44,438 nucleotides of DNA from Sphingobacterium sp. (GCA_022712315.1 JALAGS010000101.1:1-44438); one strand, 5' to 3'; counted from the stretch's first letter, positions 34,286 to 43,089 are shown. Numbers and translations: made by a program. The notes: generated by a model from the letters alone, not told the origin.

Positions 34286-36073
34286 ATGATAATGAAACTT
34301 ACAACAAACACCTATAAACTACTTGGTCTGTTGATCTTGCTATCGCTGGCAGCTTGTCAGAAAGATTATTTGGACCGTCCCTCGGAGGACCAGGTGGAAG
34401 CGCCTTATTTTTTCAATACAGCAAAGGATCTGGAGGTGGCCACCAATGATTTTTACACCTTTTTACCCAATGAATCCTGGTATACAAACGATGGTAATTC
34501 GGATAATATGATACCCCTTACGGTTGCCGACCGGATCAAGGGCAATCGAACTGTCCCCGTGGGAAGCGGTTCGGGCGGTTGGTCCTGGAGCCAGTTGCGC
34601 AAGATCAATTATTTTCTGGCCAACTACCATAAAGTTCCCGACGCTGTAGCACAAAAGAAATACGGCGGCATAGCCCGTTTTTTTAGAGCGAATTTTTATT
34701 ACGATAAGGTGAAAACTTTCGGTGACGTGCCCTGGTACGGAAAGGTGCTGAGTGCCAAAGATGAAGACCTTTTCAAGGCTAGGGACACCCGGCAGCTGGT
34801 GATGGATTCCATTATGGCCGATCTGGACTATGCGATCGAAAATATACCAGCTGAAAAACAGCTTAACTTGATCACTAAATACACGGCGCTGCTGCTGAAA
34901 GCAAGGGTGGCACTCTTTGAAGGAACATTTAGAAAATACCATCAGATCGCAGGACATGAAAAGTTCCTGAATGAGGCTGTTAGTGCATCGACCGAATTGA
35001 TGAATAGTGGGGCCTATACCTTGTACAGCCAGGGCGGTGGGGATCAAGCCTATCGGAATCTATTCGCCCGAAATAATCAGGATCAGGTGGAGACTATCCT
35101 TGCCATTGATTTTGAACTGGGCATGCGTGTGCATGGCCTTGGCTATTCCTTTACCTCAGCAACTTCGGGGGCGTACGGTATCGCCAAAGATATGATCAAT
35201 AGCTATCTGATGAAGGATGGAAGCCGTTTTACGGATAGATCAGGTTACAAGACCATGGAATTCTATCAAGAAATGCAGAATAGAGATCCAAGGCTTACAC
35301 AGACAACAGCGGGGCCAGACTTCCGAGCTAACGGCGAAACAGCGAATGAGCCTGTCAACTTGACGATCACCACGACAGGCTACCGTCTGATCAAGGCATT
35401 GCCGGATAAATTGCAATGGGGCGTATCGGCCTCCTATTTTGATGTCATCTTATTCCGTTATGCGGAGGCACTGCTGATCAATGCCGAAGCAAAAGCCGAA
35501 CTTGGGACGATCAGTCAAAGCGACCTTGACTTGACGGTCAATAAGTTGCGTAGCCGTGCGGGGATGCCGATGCTATCCCTCGCTGAAGCGAATGCTAACC
35601 CTGACCCCTATCTGCTGGCCATGTATCCCAATGTTGATGCTGGTGCATTCAGGGGAGTTCTTTTGGAAATACGGCGCGAAAGACGGATCGAATTGTTCAA
35701 CGAAGGACAGCGCTGGGATGACTTAATGCGATGGAAAGCCGGATCCAAACTGAATCAGCCTATTGTCGGGGTTTATTTTCCCGGTATCGGAGCTTATGAT
35801 TTTACAGGAGATGGCAAGGCGGATGTGTATGTCCATACAGGTAATACATCGGGTGCACCGGGTACGGTGACCACCTTGATCAATATCAATCAGCGGACAC
35901 TTTGGGACCCAGTTTCGAATACACAGAATGCCAATAAGGGGTCACTTGATCCATTTTATCAACGGGGTAAGTTTGATGAAAAACGTGATTACTATGCACC
36001 GATCCCAATCGAAGATATCAAGTTAAACCCAAATTTGAAACAAAATCCTGAATGGGAGAAATTATACAGATAA
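34286..36073 (+). CDS. SusD/RagB-like lipoprotein, PUL B
   Basis: 595 residues; an alternative ATG lies at 34292. Lipobox SLAACQKDYLDRPSEDQVEAPYFF marks the typical SusD start. Characteristic elements are FFRANFYYDKVKTFGDVPWYGK, TKYTALLLKARVALFEG, RYAEALLINAEAKAELG and RRERRIELFNEGQRWDDLMRWKAG, with PIPIEDIKLNPNLKQNPEW at the end. Binds the glycan cooperatively with the STN-SusC. Only 1 bp separates its stop from the next gene, so downstream genes are certainly co-transcribed. Confidence 0.93.
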   Translation: MIMKLTTNTYKLLGLLILLSLAACQKDYLDRPSEDQVEAPYFFNTAKDLEVATNDFYTFLPNESWYTNDGNSDNMIPLTVADRIKGNRTVPVGSGSGGWSWSQLRKINYFLANYHKVPDAVAQKKYGGIARFFRANFYYDKVKTFGDVPWYGKVLSAKDEDLFKARDTRQLVMDSIMADLDYAIENIPAEKQLNLITKYTALLLKARVALFEGTFRKYHQIAGHEKFLNEAVSASTELMNSGAYTLYSQGGGDQAYRNLFARNNQDQVETILAIDFELGMRVHGLGYSFTSATSGAYGIAKDMINSYLMKDGSRFTDRSGYKTMEFYQEMQNRDPRLTQTTAGPDFRANGETANEPVNLTITTTGYRLIKALPDKLQWGVSASYFDVILFRYAEALLINAEAKAELGTISQSDLDLTVNKLRSRAGMPMLSLAEANANPDPYLLAMYPNVDAGAFRGVLLEIRRERRIELFNEGQRWDDLMRWKAGSKLNQPIVGVYFPGIGAYDFTGDGKADVYVHTGNTSGAPGTVTTLININQRTLWDPVSNTQNANKGSLDPFYQRGKFDEKRDYYAPIPIEDIKLNPNLKQNPEWEKLYR

Positions 36074-36074
36074 C

Positions 36075-37001
36075 ATGAAACAACTTATTTTTATTTCGAT
36101 CCTCTGTTATCTTTTGATCCCTGGATATACGTACTGTCAAAAACAGGATCGGCCTGATTATGCCGTTGGCTACTCTCTTGATATCCGGAAGATAGCATTT
36201 GAAAAGCTAAAAGCAGACAAAGAAGCTGGTATGGATTATATAGAGATTGCAGGTCTCGGAAGCTTCGTCAATGCAGACCTCAGTTTAAAAATCCCGCAGG
36301 CTGAATGGTTGCTTAAATGCGATTCGTTGGCCATTGTACTGAAAAAAGCTGCGGTGAAGGTATGGTCTATCCATATGCCCTTTTCCGCCAAAATAGATAT
36401 CTCTACGCTGGACGAACAGCAGCGGCAGCAGGTGATGCGAATGCATTTGCAGCTACTGGAAGGTCTTTACCGTCTTCATCCGCAGGTGATTCTGTTTCAC
36501 CCATCCTATTATCTCGAACCCAACAGACGCGAGGCCCGCAAGGAGCAGCTGGTACGTTCTGTCAATGAGTTGTACACGGCGGTATCGGGGGCAGGGCTTC
36601 AACTCGTCATCGAAAATATGCTCGGGCCTTCGCTGACGGTAGGGGAGCGGGAACGACCCCTACTGCGGACCGTAGAAGAATGTCAGGAACTTTTTGCCCG
36701 CTTTCCTGATCAGGTTGGCATTGCAGTGGATATGAACCATATTGCACATCCCGAGCGGCTGCTTTTGGCTTTTGGACCGCGCGTCAAGACGCTTCATGTC
36801 GCGGATGGGGATGGAACAAAGGAAAGTCACTACCTGCCTTGTAATGGTAAAGGGCAGAATGACTGGAATACCATATTGGCCGCACTGGAAAAAATTAAAT
36901 ATAAAGGTGTATTCATGTTTGAGTGTCATTATGAAACCACAGCCCAGCTGATTGAATGTTACCGTCAGCTGCAGCAGATTTATAGCAACACAAAACAATA
37001 A
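36075..37001 (+). CDS. Secreted sugar-phosphate isomerase/epimerase-like TIM-barrel protein
   Basis: 308 residues with a signal peptide (MKQLIFISILCYLLIPGYTYCQ). The mature part is an AP-endonuclease-2/xylose-isomerase-like barrel with candidate metal ligands in the expected order: His100 (SIHMPF), His142 (LFHPSYY), Glu180 (VIENM), Asp219 and His222 (VDMNH), His241 (LHVADGDG) and Glu283 (MFECH). Enzymes of this fold isomerise or epimerise sugars or act on keto-sugars, usually with a divalent metal. Export to the periplasm is unusual for a sugar-phosphate enzyme and suggests a free or glycan-linked substrate. It sits 1 bp after the SusD gene and 25 bp before the next. The reaction is unknown. 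Confidence 0.8.
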   Translation: MKQLIFISILCYLLIPGYTYCQKQDRPDYAVGYSLDIRKIAFEKLKADKEAGMDYIEIAGLGSFVNADLSLKIPQAEWLLKCDSLAIVLKKAAVKVWSIHMPFSAKIDISTLDEQQRQQVMRMHLQLLEGLYRLHPQVILFHPSYYLEPNRREARKEQLVRSVNELYTAVSGAGLQLVIENMLGPSLTVGERERPLLRTVEECQELFARFPDQVGIAVDMNHIAHPERLLLAFGPRVKTLHVADGDGTKESHYLPCNGKGQNDWNTILAALEKIKYKGVFMFECHYETTAQLIECYRQLQQIYSNTKQ

Positions 37002-37026
37002 GTAGGTTCAAAAAACATTGATTATA

Positions 37027-38724
37027 ATGAAAAAATCGTTATATATTTTTATGGTTCTTTTGTCTGCCTTAGGCATACAGAGCTGTAAAAAAGATAAAAT
37101 CGAAAGTGAGCAGCGGCTCCTGGTCGATCGGGATTATATGGAGGTCGGCAGTAGGGCCGATACCTATCAGTTGGACATCTTGGCGAATGCAACGATTACC
37201 GTCAGTAGCGACAAAGACTGGATCAAACTGGATAGTACGGTGTATCCCAAAGGGAAAAATAAGATCCGGTTTTCTGTTTCGAAAAATTCGGAGGATGAAC
37301 GTTCGGCGACTTTGCTGCTCAGGCTGAACGATAATGTATCGCAGGAGATCTTGATTTTGCAGGAATCCGGAAAAGTGCCCGTTTTTTATGTGACTCCCGC
37401 AGGTAAGGGAGATGGCAGTTCGTGGAGTAGTGCTACAGATCTCGATCAGGCACTCGAAAAAGCAACGACAGGCAGTACCCTATTCTTGGCGGAGGGAACC
37501 TATATTCCAACTAGAACCATTCGCAATGGTGATGTGAATGAGGAATCCGATAAAACCATAGAGATCGCAAAAAATGTCAGCCTAATAGGCGGATACGCGG
37601 CCAATGTCAAACCTGGAGATCAGCCCAATCCGGCCTTGTATAAAACCATCTTTCAGGGGAAGCTTTCCAGTGGAAAATCGGTGTTTCACACAGTCACAGT
37701 GACGGCAACCCCGGATCCTGAAAATCAGGTTATGCTGGAAAATATCAGCATCAAAGGGGGAAATGCCACCGACCGCAGTGCCAGTACAACGATCGATAAC
37801 GTAAAATTCAGCCGTGGCCAAGGTGGCGGTATGTTAATTGGTATGGCCAGGGTTCTGCTCAAAAATGTGGAGGTGATTGATAATAAAGCGACCGCAGATA
37901 AGGGAACTGCAGGTTTTGCTGCCGGCATCTATGCGTTTTCAGGTGCCCAGCTCAGGTTGGAAAATTGTCGCATCAACAATAATAGCAACAGCGGAAATAA
38001 CGGTGGCGGACTATGGATCGCCGATGGGTCACTGATTGCCTACGATAGCCAGTTTAATCACAATAGTGCCAAAGGCACCGCAGGGGGCTTACACGCTTAT
38101 CCAAATGCAGCTATTACACTCTATAATTGTGAGGTGGTTGGCAATTCAAATACATCCTATGGAGCAGGGGTTTATCTGCGTGAAAAATCAAAAGGGGTAT
38201 TTGTTAATTGCCTGCTGGCTGAAAATTCAAGTACATCAGCCAACGGCGGTGGCGGACTGATGCTGTATGATAACTGTCAGGCAGACGTAATCAGTACAAC
38301 CATTACCAAGAATGCCGTTGTTGGTCGCGGCGGAGGTGTCTATCGCCGCAGCAATGTCAACAACTTGACTTTGATCAATTCAATCGTTTCGGGCAATATT
38401 CAGGCGGGCAGTTCAAGCGATGTTGATGCTTATTCGGATAACATTGCTGTTGTTCCATTAATCCAGCACACTGTTGCTACGAAGGCGGTGTATGGCGCTG
38501 ATGGAAGCATTGTTCCAAAGCTAAGCTTTGAACCTGCGACCATGCTGAATCCGGATTACCTGCCCATCGGTGCCGAAAATCCGTCCATGAGTTATGGTTT
38601 AAGCTCATCCGGATTGCTGGAGCTTGCCAAGAAATATAAGCCGGCATTGGACGATAGTCGCATGCAACAAGATATCAATAATAACCCGCGCTCTTCTACT
38701 TGGATGGGTGCAAAAGTGAAATAA
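37027..38724 (+). CDS. BACON-domain lipoprotein with right-handed beta-helix
   Basis: 565 residues from the ATG at 37027; a TTG nine bases upstream is in frame but less likely. Lipobox ALGIQSC KKD. Residues about 30-115 look like a BACON domain (DYMEVGSRADTYQLDILANATITVSSDKDWIKLDST, ending LLILQESGK), a module often linked to glycan or mucin binding and spacing. The remainder is a beta-helix of the pectate-lyase/polymorphic outer-membrane type with repeating GGGL-I and N-S strands (NNGGGLWIADGSLIAYDSQFNHNSAKGTAGGLH). Acidic catalytic residues cannot be picked out with confidence, so binding or lyase activity are both open. Likely surface exposed and part of PUL B. Confidence 0.75.
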   Translation: MKKSLYIFMVLLSALGIQSCKKDKIESEQRLLVDRDYMEVGSRADTYQLDILANATITVSSDKDWIKLDSTVYPKGKNKIRFSVSKNSEDERSATLLLRLNDNVSQEILILQESGKVPVFYVTPAGKGDGSSWSSATDLDQALEKATTGSTLFLAEGTYIPTRTIRNGDVNEESDKTIEIAKNVSLIGGYAANVKPGDQPNPALYKTIFQGKLSSGKSVFHTVTVTATPDPENQVMLENISIKGGNATDRSASTTIDNVKFSRGQGGGMLIGMARVLLKNVEVIDNKATADKGTAGFAAGIYAFSGAQLRLENCRINNNSNSGNNGGGLWIADGSLIAYDSQFNHNSAKGTAGGLHAYPNAAITLYNCEVVGNSNTSYGAGVYLREKSKGVFVNCLLAENSSTSANGGGGLMLYDNCQADVISTTITKNAVVGRGGGVYRRSNVNNLTLINSIVSGNIQAGSSSDVDAYSDNIAVVPLIQHTVATKAVYGADGSIVPKLSFEPATMLNPDYLPIGAENPSMSYGLSSSGLLELAKKYKPALDDSRMQQDINNNPRSSTWMGAKVK

Positions 38725-38725
38725 G

Positions 38726-39874
38726 ATGAAACAATTAAGCTGTTTATTTATCCTTACCCTTCTTCTATTGGGCAACAGCCGAGCTGCTGAGCACAAGAAT
38801 ATCCTGCTATTATTGGGTTCAGCCGATCCTGAGGTATTGGCCCAGCGGGTAGATGTTGCTGCCCAGCTCTACCATATCCGGCCGATGGATGCTATTGTGG
38901 TGTCTGGAGGTTGTGGTGCGCACGGTTCCAAGATTTGTGAAGCTTCGTCCATGGCGCTGCAATTGGTCAGCAAGGGGGTACCTGCGGCATTGATCTTCAA
39001 GGAGGAAAACTCCAAGACGACGGTGCAGAATTATATTTTCAGCAGACGCCTCAAAAATAACGCTGGAGAGCGAATCATCCAGCCTGGAGATACGGTGTAT
39101 GTTGTTTCCAACCACTGGCATGCGATCGCTGTTGCTGCACGCCTGGAAAAATACGATGGGGTGACAGCGAAATTTTTTATTGAAGGTGCTATTCAGCCCA
39201 AAAAGGAAGACCGTCTTGATTATGGCGGAATATTTAACGCTTACGATGACAACCATCTTTTTACGTTAAAAGGCACCTGGCTGACACCGGAAGCGGTATG
39301 GACAAAAAAAGACAGCACCTATTATCTCACACAGGATATGGTCTACACAACGGATGTAGCTAACACAAACTATAGTGTCAGTCCAGTGGAGAAGCTGTTT
39401 CCTTTTCTGAAAGGGAGTTCAGAGTTTAATCCACCGATATATATTGACGACGTGGTCGTATGGTACATCCTCTTTGATGGCTATTGCCGTAAAGTTTCAA
39501 AAAAAGATTTTAAGGTGCTGGATGAACAACCGATTCAGAAATGGCTGACGCTGCCAGACACATTGAACTGGAGCCAAATCAATACAGGGTATATCCAGGG
39601 AAAATCATTGGTATTGATCGGAAAGGACAAGGTGCTATTGGCGGAGCGAAAAGGAAAGGCCTTTCAGTATGAGCGGGAAACTGTGCCGCAACACTATTTT
39701 GCCAACTGGCCCTATAGCTGGGGGACGGGCAACGTAAGTGCGGCAAGATTACTGCCATCAGAAAACAAGGTCGTCTTTTACCGCAATATGGAATCGGCCG
39801 TATACACTATTAACCAGAAAACAATTGAAAAAGTGGTTCCATTAAAATTAAAGTGGATCGGCGAAATAAAGTAA
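38726..39874 (+). CDS. Secreted DUF218 (YdcF/ElyC-like) protein with C-terminal repeat-like extension
   Basis: 382 residues with a signal peptide (MKQLSCLFILTLLLLGNSRAA). Residues about 25-165 carry the DUF218 pattern: ILLLLGSADPEVLAQRVDVAAQLY, AIVVSGGCG, EASSMALQLVSKGVP, the FKEENSKTTVQN motif and VYVVSNHWHAIAVAARLE. DUF218 proteins are linked to envelope polysaccharide and lipid-carrier metabolism but their chemistry is mostly unknown. The remaining 200 residues are beta-rich with repeating aromatic strands (PIYIDDVVVWYILFDGYCRKVSKKDF, VSAARLLPSENKVVFYRNMESAVYTINQ), hemopexin or propeller-like by eye. This combination is not one I know. Starts 1 bp after the previous stop and ends 5 bp before the next start. 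Confidence 0.7.
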   Translation: MKQLSCLFILTLLLLGNSRAAEHKNILLLLGSADPEVLAQRVDVAAQLYHIRPMDAIVVSGGCGAHGSKICEASSMALQLVSKGVPAALIFKEENSKTTVQNYIFSRRLKNNAGERIIQPGDTVYVVSNHWHAIAVAARLEKYDGVTAKFFIEGAIQPKKEDRLDYGGIFNAYDDNHLFTLKGTWLTPEAVWTKKDSTYYLTQDMVYTTDVANTNYSVSPVEKLFPFLKGSSEFNPPIYIDDVVVWYILFDGYCRKVSKKDFKVLDEQPIQKWLTLPDTLNWSQINTGYIQGKSLVLIGKDKVLLAERKGKAFQYERETVPQHYFANWPYSWGTGNVSAARLLPSENKVVFYRNMESAVYTINQKTIEKVVPLKLKWIGEIK

Positions 39875-39879
39875 AACAG

Positions 39880-40752
39880 ATGAAAAGAAATTTTATATAT
39901 AGCTTATTGCTGCTTTTTCTTGTTATTTCATGCAAGAAAAATGAGGGCGGAACGCAGCTGCCCTATGACTACAGTATTCCCCAGGAAGAAAACTTGGCGG
40001 AGATTATCAATACGGCAGCTTGGAATACAAAAACGGTTGCTGACGGTGTGCTGTGGAAATATTACCAATTTCCACGGATATTTGAATCCAAACAATATGT
40101 CAATGTATTTGAGATCGATCTGAAGAAAGGCATGCAGCTGGAAATTCCCTATGTGAAGACCGGATTTCTAAAAACAAGTGCTGCCGCGACGGCTAAGGGC
40201 GCTTTGGTGGCATTTAACGGCAGTTACTTTAATACCAGTACAGGCGGATCAACCGTATTTTTCAAATACGATGGCCAGGTAATCAATCAGACTGTGAATG
40301 GATTTAATAGCTACCGTGAAAATGGTGCATTTACCTTTACGGGGCAAAGCTATCAGATTGTGCCGAAACCCGCAGGAGGCTGGGGGACGCTGAGCGCCAC
40401 CGCTGCACTGGCTGGCGGCCCGTTATTGATGCAGAATGGTCAGGTGCTGGAGCAGTTGAATGTAGATTTCAATACCAGCAGACATCCCCGTACAGCAGTG
40501 GGGCTTACCAAGGACAATAAACTTATTGTAGCTGTTATTGATGGCCGCTCATCACAATCACAGGGACTGACGATACCCCAGCTGGGCGAGTTAATGGCTG
40601 CCTTGGGCTGCACTTCCGCGTTAAACTATGATGGTGGAGGTTCCTCCACAGCTTGGGTGAAGGGCGAAGGCGTGGTTAACTATCCTTCAGATAATGGAAA
40701 GTTTGACCATGAAGGTGAACGCGCTGTAGCTACGGTATTTACAGTGAAATAA
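39880..40752 (+). CDS. Phosphodiester glycosidase (NAGPA-family) lipoprotein
   Basis: 290 residues from the ATG at 39880; a GTG at 39853 overlaps the previous gene and is less likely. Lipobox LLFLVISC KKN (Cys18). The NAGPA core is plain: AFNGSYFNT (about 111-119), AGGPLLMQNGQ, SRHPRTAVGLT (about 200-210), VIDGRSSQSQGLT and the signature NYDGGGSST (249-257). Phosphodiester glycosidases of this family remove a sugar attached through a phosphodiester, as in uncovering mannose-6-phosphate; bacterial members may act on phosphodiester-containing polysaccharides. Its location on the outer membrane and in a SusCD operon is the strongest substrate clue for PUL B. Confidence 0.85.
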   Translation: MKRNFIYSLLLLFLVISCKKNEGGTQLPYDYSIPQEENLAEIINTAAWNTKTVADGVLWKYYQFPRIFESKQYVNVFEIDLKKGMQLEIPYVKTGFLKTSAAATAKGALVAFNGSYFNTSTGGSTVFFKYDGQVINQTVNGFNSYRENGAFTFTGQSYQIVPKPAGGWGTLSATAALAGGPLLMQNGQVLEQLNVDFNTSRHPRTAVGLTKDNKLIVAVIDGRSSQSQGLTIPQLGELMAALGCTSALNYDGGGSSTAWVKGEGVVNYPSDNGKFDHEGERAVATVFTVK

Positions 40753-40774
40753 ATTCGATACCTTTATAAGTAGA

Positions 40775-40805
40775 TGGCCATCTTATGGATAATATGAGAT
40801 GGCCA
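40775..40805. repeat. Inverted repeat after the phosphodiester glycosidase gene
   Basis: TGGCCATCT (40775-40783) and AGATGGCCA (40797-40805), 13-nt loop, no T run. The first arm is also part of the 12-bp palindrome AGATGGCCATCT (40772-40783). It may be a weak terminator or mRNA processing site before the esterase gene. Confidence 0.55.
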
Positions 40806-40848
40806 CTATTCAATTAGAATCATTTCTATTGCTATTAATTGAAACATC

Positions 40849-41928
40849 ATGAGAAAAAAGACAAGTATCCTATTTTTCCTCCTTCTTGTTTGTGGCTCAG
40901 TATCTTTATACGCCCAGCAGGTTATTTCGTCGGCCAAATTTGAGCTGCAGGGAAGAGCTTTTGAAAACGCACCAAAATTTCATCGGATAGATACAGCGAA
41001 GTACAGGCAACTTCCTGCTGCGGTAAAGAAATTATATACCCATGCTGCAGGAATGTTTATTACGTTTAAGAGCAATACGAGCAAATTATCTTTACGATGG
41101 AAGACGGCGGATGCGGCGCTAGGCAATAATTCCACGCCGATTATGTCACGGGGTTTTGATGTATATGTAAAAGAGCCCAGTGGGTGGCGCTTTGCAGGGG
41201 TAGCTCGTCCCGATCTGAACATGGCGGAAAGTAAAGCTACGCTTGTTGAAGATATGGCGAAAACAGAAAAAGAATTTCTTGTTTACTTTCCCTTGTATAA
41301 AGAGCTATTGGATTTTGACCTGATTATTGATGACAAAGCCACCTTTGTTGGTACCAGACAGTCTTTTAACAAAAAGGTCGTGATTTATGGTTCCAGCATC
41401 GTCCATGGTGCTTCCGCAAGCCGCCCGGGATTAGCTTATCCAGCGCAATTAGGGCGGCGGTTGAACGCCAATGTGATCAACATGGGCGTGAGTGGCAATG
41501 CCCGGATGGAGCCTGCCGTGGCTGATATGCTATGTGATATTGATTCTATGGGTCTACTCATCATGGATTGTGTGCCAAATAGTAGTCCCGAAGAAGTCAA
41601 AGAACGAACGTTTAATTTTGTGAAACGGATTCGTAAATCCCATCCTCAGGTACCCATATTGCTGATAGAGAGTATTACCCGTCAGGTCGGCAATTATAAT
41701 TTAAAATGGAGCGCGCAATTGACCGAGCAGAATAAGAATTTTAAGCTACAGTATGAAAGACTGCTACAGGCAGGTTACAAAAATTTGTATTACATACCTA
41801 CAGACCATTTGATAGGTGATGATTCGGAAGGAACAGTGGATGGCACCCACCCTACAGATGTGGGATTTGAAAGGATGCTTAAAATAATCGGGCGTAAAGT
41901 AGAGGCGATTCTAGAAAATAGTCCGTAA
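40849..41928 (+). CDS. SGNH/GDSL hydrolase, likely carbohydrate esterase
   Basis: 359 residues with a signal peptide (ending SLYAQ). The N-terminal domain (about 30-165) matches the beta-sandwich preceding the catalytic domain in bacterial SGNH hydrolases (RGFDVYVKEPSGWRFAGVA). Catalytic blocks: Ser183 in GSSIVHG, Gly216 in NMGVSGNAR, Asn244 in MDCVPN, Asp331 and His334 in DGTHPTD. Such enzymes deacetylate polysaccharides or oligosaccharides. It lies 96 bp after the NAGPA gene, separated by a hairpin without T run, so it may be in the same transcript. Substrate ester not predictable. Confidence 0.82.
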   Translation: MRKKTSILFFLLLVCGSVSLYAQQVISSAKFELQGRAFENAPKFHRIDTAKYRQLPAAVKKLYTHAAGMFITFKSNTSKLSLRWKTADAALGNNSTPIMSRGFDVYVKEPSGWRFAGVARPDLNMAESKATLVEDMAKTEKEFLVYFPLYKELLDFDLIIDDKATFVGTRQSFNKKVVIYGSSIVHGASASRPGLAYPAQLGRRLNANVINMGVSGNARMEPAVADMLCDIDSMGLLIMDCVPNSSPEEVKERTFNFVKRIRKSHPQVPILLIESITRQVGNYNLKWSAQLTEQNKNFKLQYERLLQAGYKNLYYIPTDHLIGDDSEGTVDGTHPTDVGFERMLKIIGRKVEAILENSP

Positions 41929-42046
41929 ATCTTCACCAGCTTTCCACTACTACTCCGGGAGTAATCGCTGACTTTCAGAAATACGCAGACATCTAATCGT
42001 GTCAGTTTGCAGAAGCAGGGACGTATTTGTAAACCCCTTAGAAGCC

Positions 42047-42078
42047 AAAAAAAGGGCCTGATTCTCATCAGACCCTTT
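42047..42078 (-). terminator. Terminator of the DJ-1/PfpI gene
   Basis: AAAGGGcCTGAT (from 42051) pairs with ATCAGaCCCTTT (to 42078) with one C-A mismatch; on the minus strand the stem ends in a 7-T run (42053-42047). It lies beyond the stop of the minus-strand gene at 42161. Confidence 0.85.
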
Positions 42079-42104
42079 CTGTTAGCGTTTAATTGTACAG
42101 TAAA
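42050..42104. repeat. 55-bp direct repeat containing the terminator, copy A
   Basis: Nearly identical to 44313-44367 (two substitutions plus the last base). It includes the terminator hairpin and about 25 bp on its 3' (plus) side. Confidence 0.85.
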
Positions 42105-42160
42105 TATTGGACAGACCCTATGGTTTTCAAAAGGCAATGTTTTTATTTTTGGGGTGTACC

Positions 42161-42919
42161 TTATTCAGCTAATGCTTTGACGATGGCTATGCCTACAGCT
42201 TTGGCTGATTGTGGATTTTGGCCAGTGATCAATCTGCCGTCAACGGTAACATGGGACTGCCAAGGATCGGATTTTTCATAGATCCCACCTATTGCCTTTA
42301 GCCTATCCTCTAGTAAAAAGGGGACGACATTCCTAAGCTTGACAAGCTCTTCTTCTTCGTTGCTAAAGCCATTAACTTTTTTCCCTTTTATCAAATATTC
42401 GCCGGTTCTCAATTTGATGTTGGTTAAGCCTGCAGGTCCATGACACACGGCTGCAATGACCCCATTTGCCTCGTATATCTTGCTGGCAATCTTTGCGATT
42501 GATGAATCGAAAGGAAGATCCCACATCGCACCATGTCCTCCGGCATAAAAGATAGCTTTATATTCTTCAGGTTTGACCTGGGTAGGTTTGAGTGATTGGG
42601 TAATTTTACTGTGGTAGTATTTATCCTCCCAGAATTTTTTGTTAACGGGATCATTTAGGTCAAATCCATCCACAGGTGGATTTCCGCCCTGTGCGCTAAC
42701 AAAATCAATCTCATATCCGGCAGCTGTTAAAACTTCCCATGGATGCGAGACTTCACCGAGATAATAACCTGTTTTTTCGCCTGTATTGCCTTTTGTATCG
42801 TGACTAGTCACTACAAATAGAATTTTTGGTTTTCGGTTTGTTGCATAGCAATGCGTTACTATTAAGATTAATAAAGCCGAAAATATTCCTATTTGCCTAA
42901 AGAGTTGTTTTGCTTTCAT
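42161..42919 (-). CDS. Secreted DJ-1/PfpI-family protein (Hsp31-like type)
   Basis: 252 residues from the ATG at 42919; a TTG start ten codons upstream is unlikely. An N-terminal hydrophobic segment (IGIFSALLILIVTHCYA) suggests export or a membrane anchor. The DJ-1/PfpI fold is clear: ILFVVTSH, GYYLGEVSHPWEVL with Glu56, FYAGGHGAMWDLP and the nucleophile elbow AVCHGPAG with Cys159-His160. The large insert and YLGEVSHP place it with the Hsp31-like / glyoxalase-III-type branch, which acts on methylglyoxal or as a chaperone. It is monocistronic, divergent from the third NTF2-like cassette, with its own terminator. Confidence 0.88.
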   Translation of the reverse strand: MKAKQLFRQIGIFSALLILIVTHCYATNRKPKILFVVTSHDTKGNTGEKTGYYLGEVSHPWEVLTAAGYEIDFVSAQGGNPPVDGFDLNDPVNKKFWEDKYYHSKITQSLKPTQVKPEEYKAIFYAGGHGAMWDLPFDSSIAKIASKIYEANGVIAAVCHGPAGLTNIKLRTGEYLIKGKKVNGFSNEEEELVKLRNVVPFLLEDRLKAIGGIYEKSDPWQSHVTVDGRLITGQNPQSAKAVGIAIVKALAE

Positions 42920-42990
42920 ATTGCTTTGATTTTCTTCTTGTTGGAACAAATTTCTTGATTTTGTATGGTAATTTACCGTGACCTACATCA

Positions 42991-42998
42991 CAAAATTA
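42991..42998 (-). promoter_or_regulatory. TAnnTTTG element of the DJ-1/PfpI gene
   Basis: Read on the minus strand the bases are TAATTTTG, 71 bp before the ATG. No clear -33 element. Confidence 0.45.
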
Positions 42999-43057
42999 AA
43001 ATTCACCTCCCCATTTCCGCTATTTACCGAGTTTTCCGGTCTGTTAATCTAAAGGCC

Positions 43058-43089
43058 ATAGGCTAGGGGCCTATTGTGTTGTAGTTTTG
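43058..43089 (+). promoter_or_regulatory. Promoter with overlapping inverted repeat, NTF2-like gene 3
   Basis: ATAGGC (43058-43063) / GCCTAT (43069-43074) followed by TAGTTTTG (43082-43089). The conserved leader extends back to about 43005; the hairpin block seen upstream of copies 1 and 2 is absent here because the DJ-1/PfpI gene lies there. Confidence 0.7.

Noticed and set aside
34463..35047. 194-codon minus-strand open frame
   Set aside because: Antisense to the PUL B SusD gene; the forward frame is unmistakable SusD.
41951..41963. Short palindrome TACTCC-G-GGAGTA after the esterase gene
   Set aside because: Six-bp arms and no T run; too short to call a terminator or operator.
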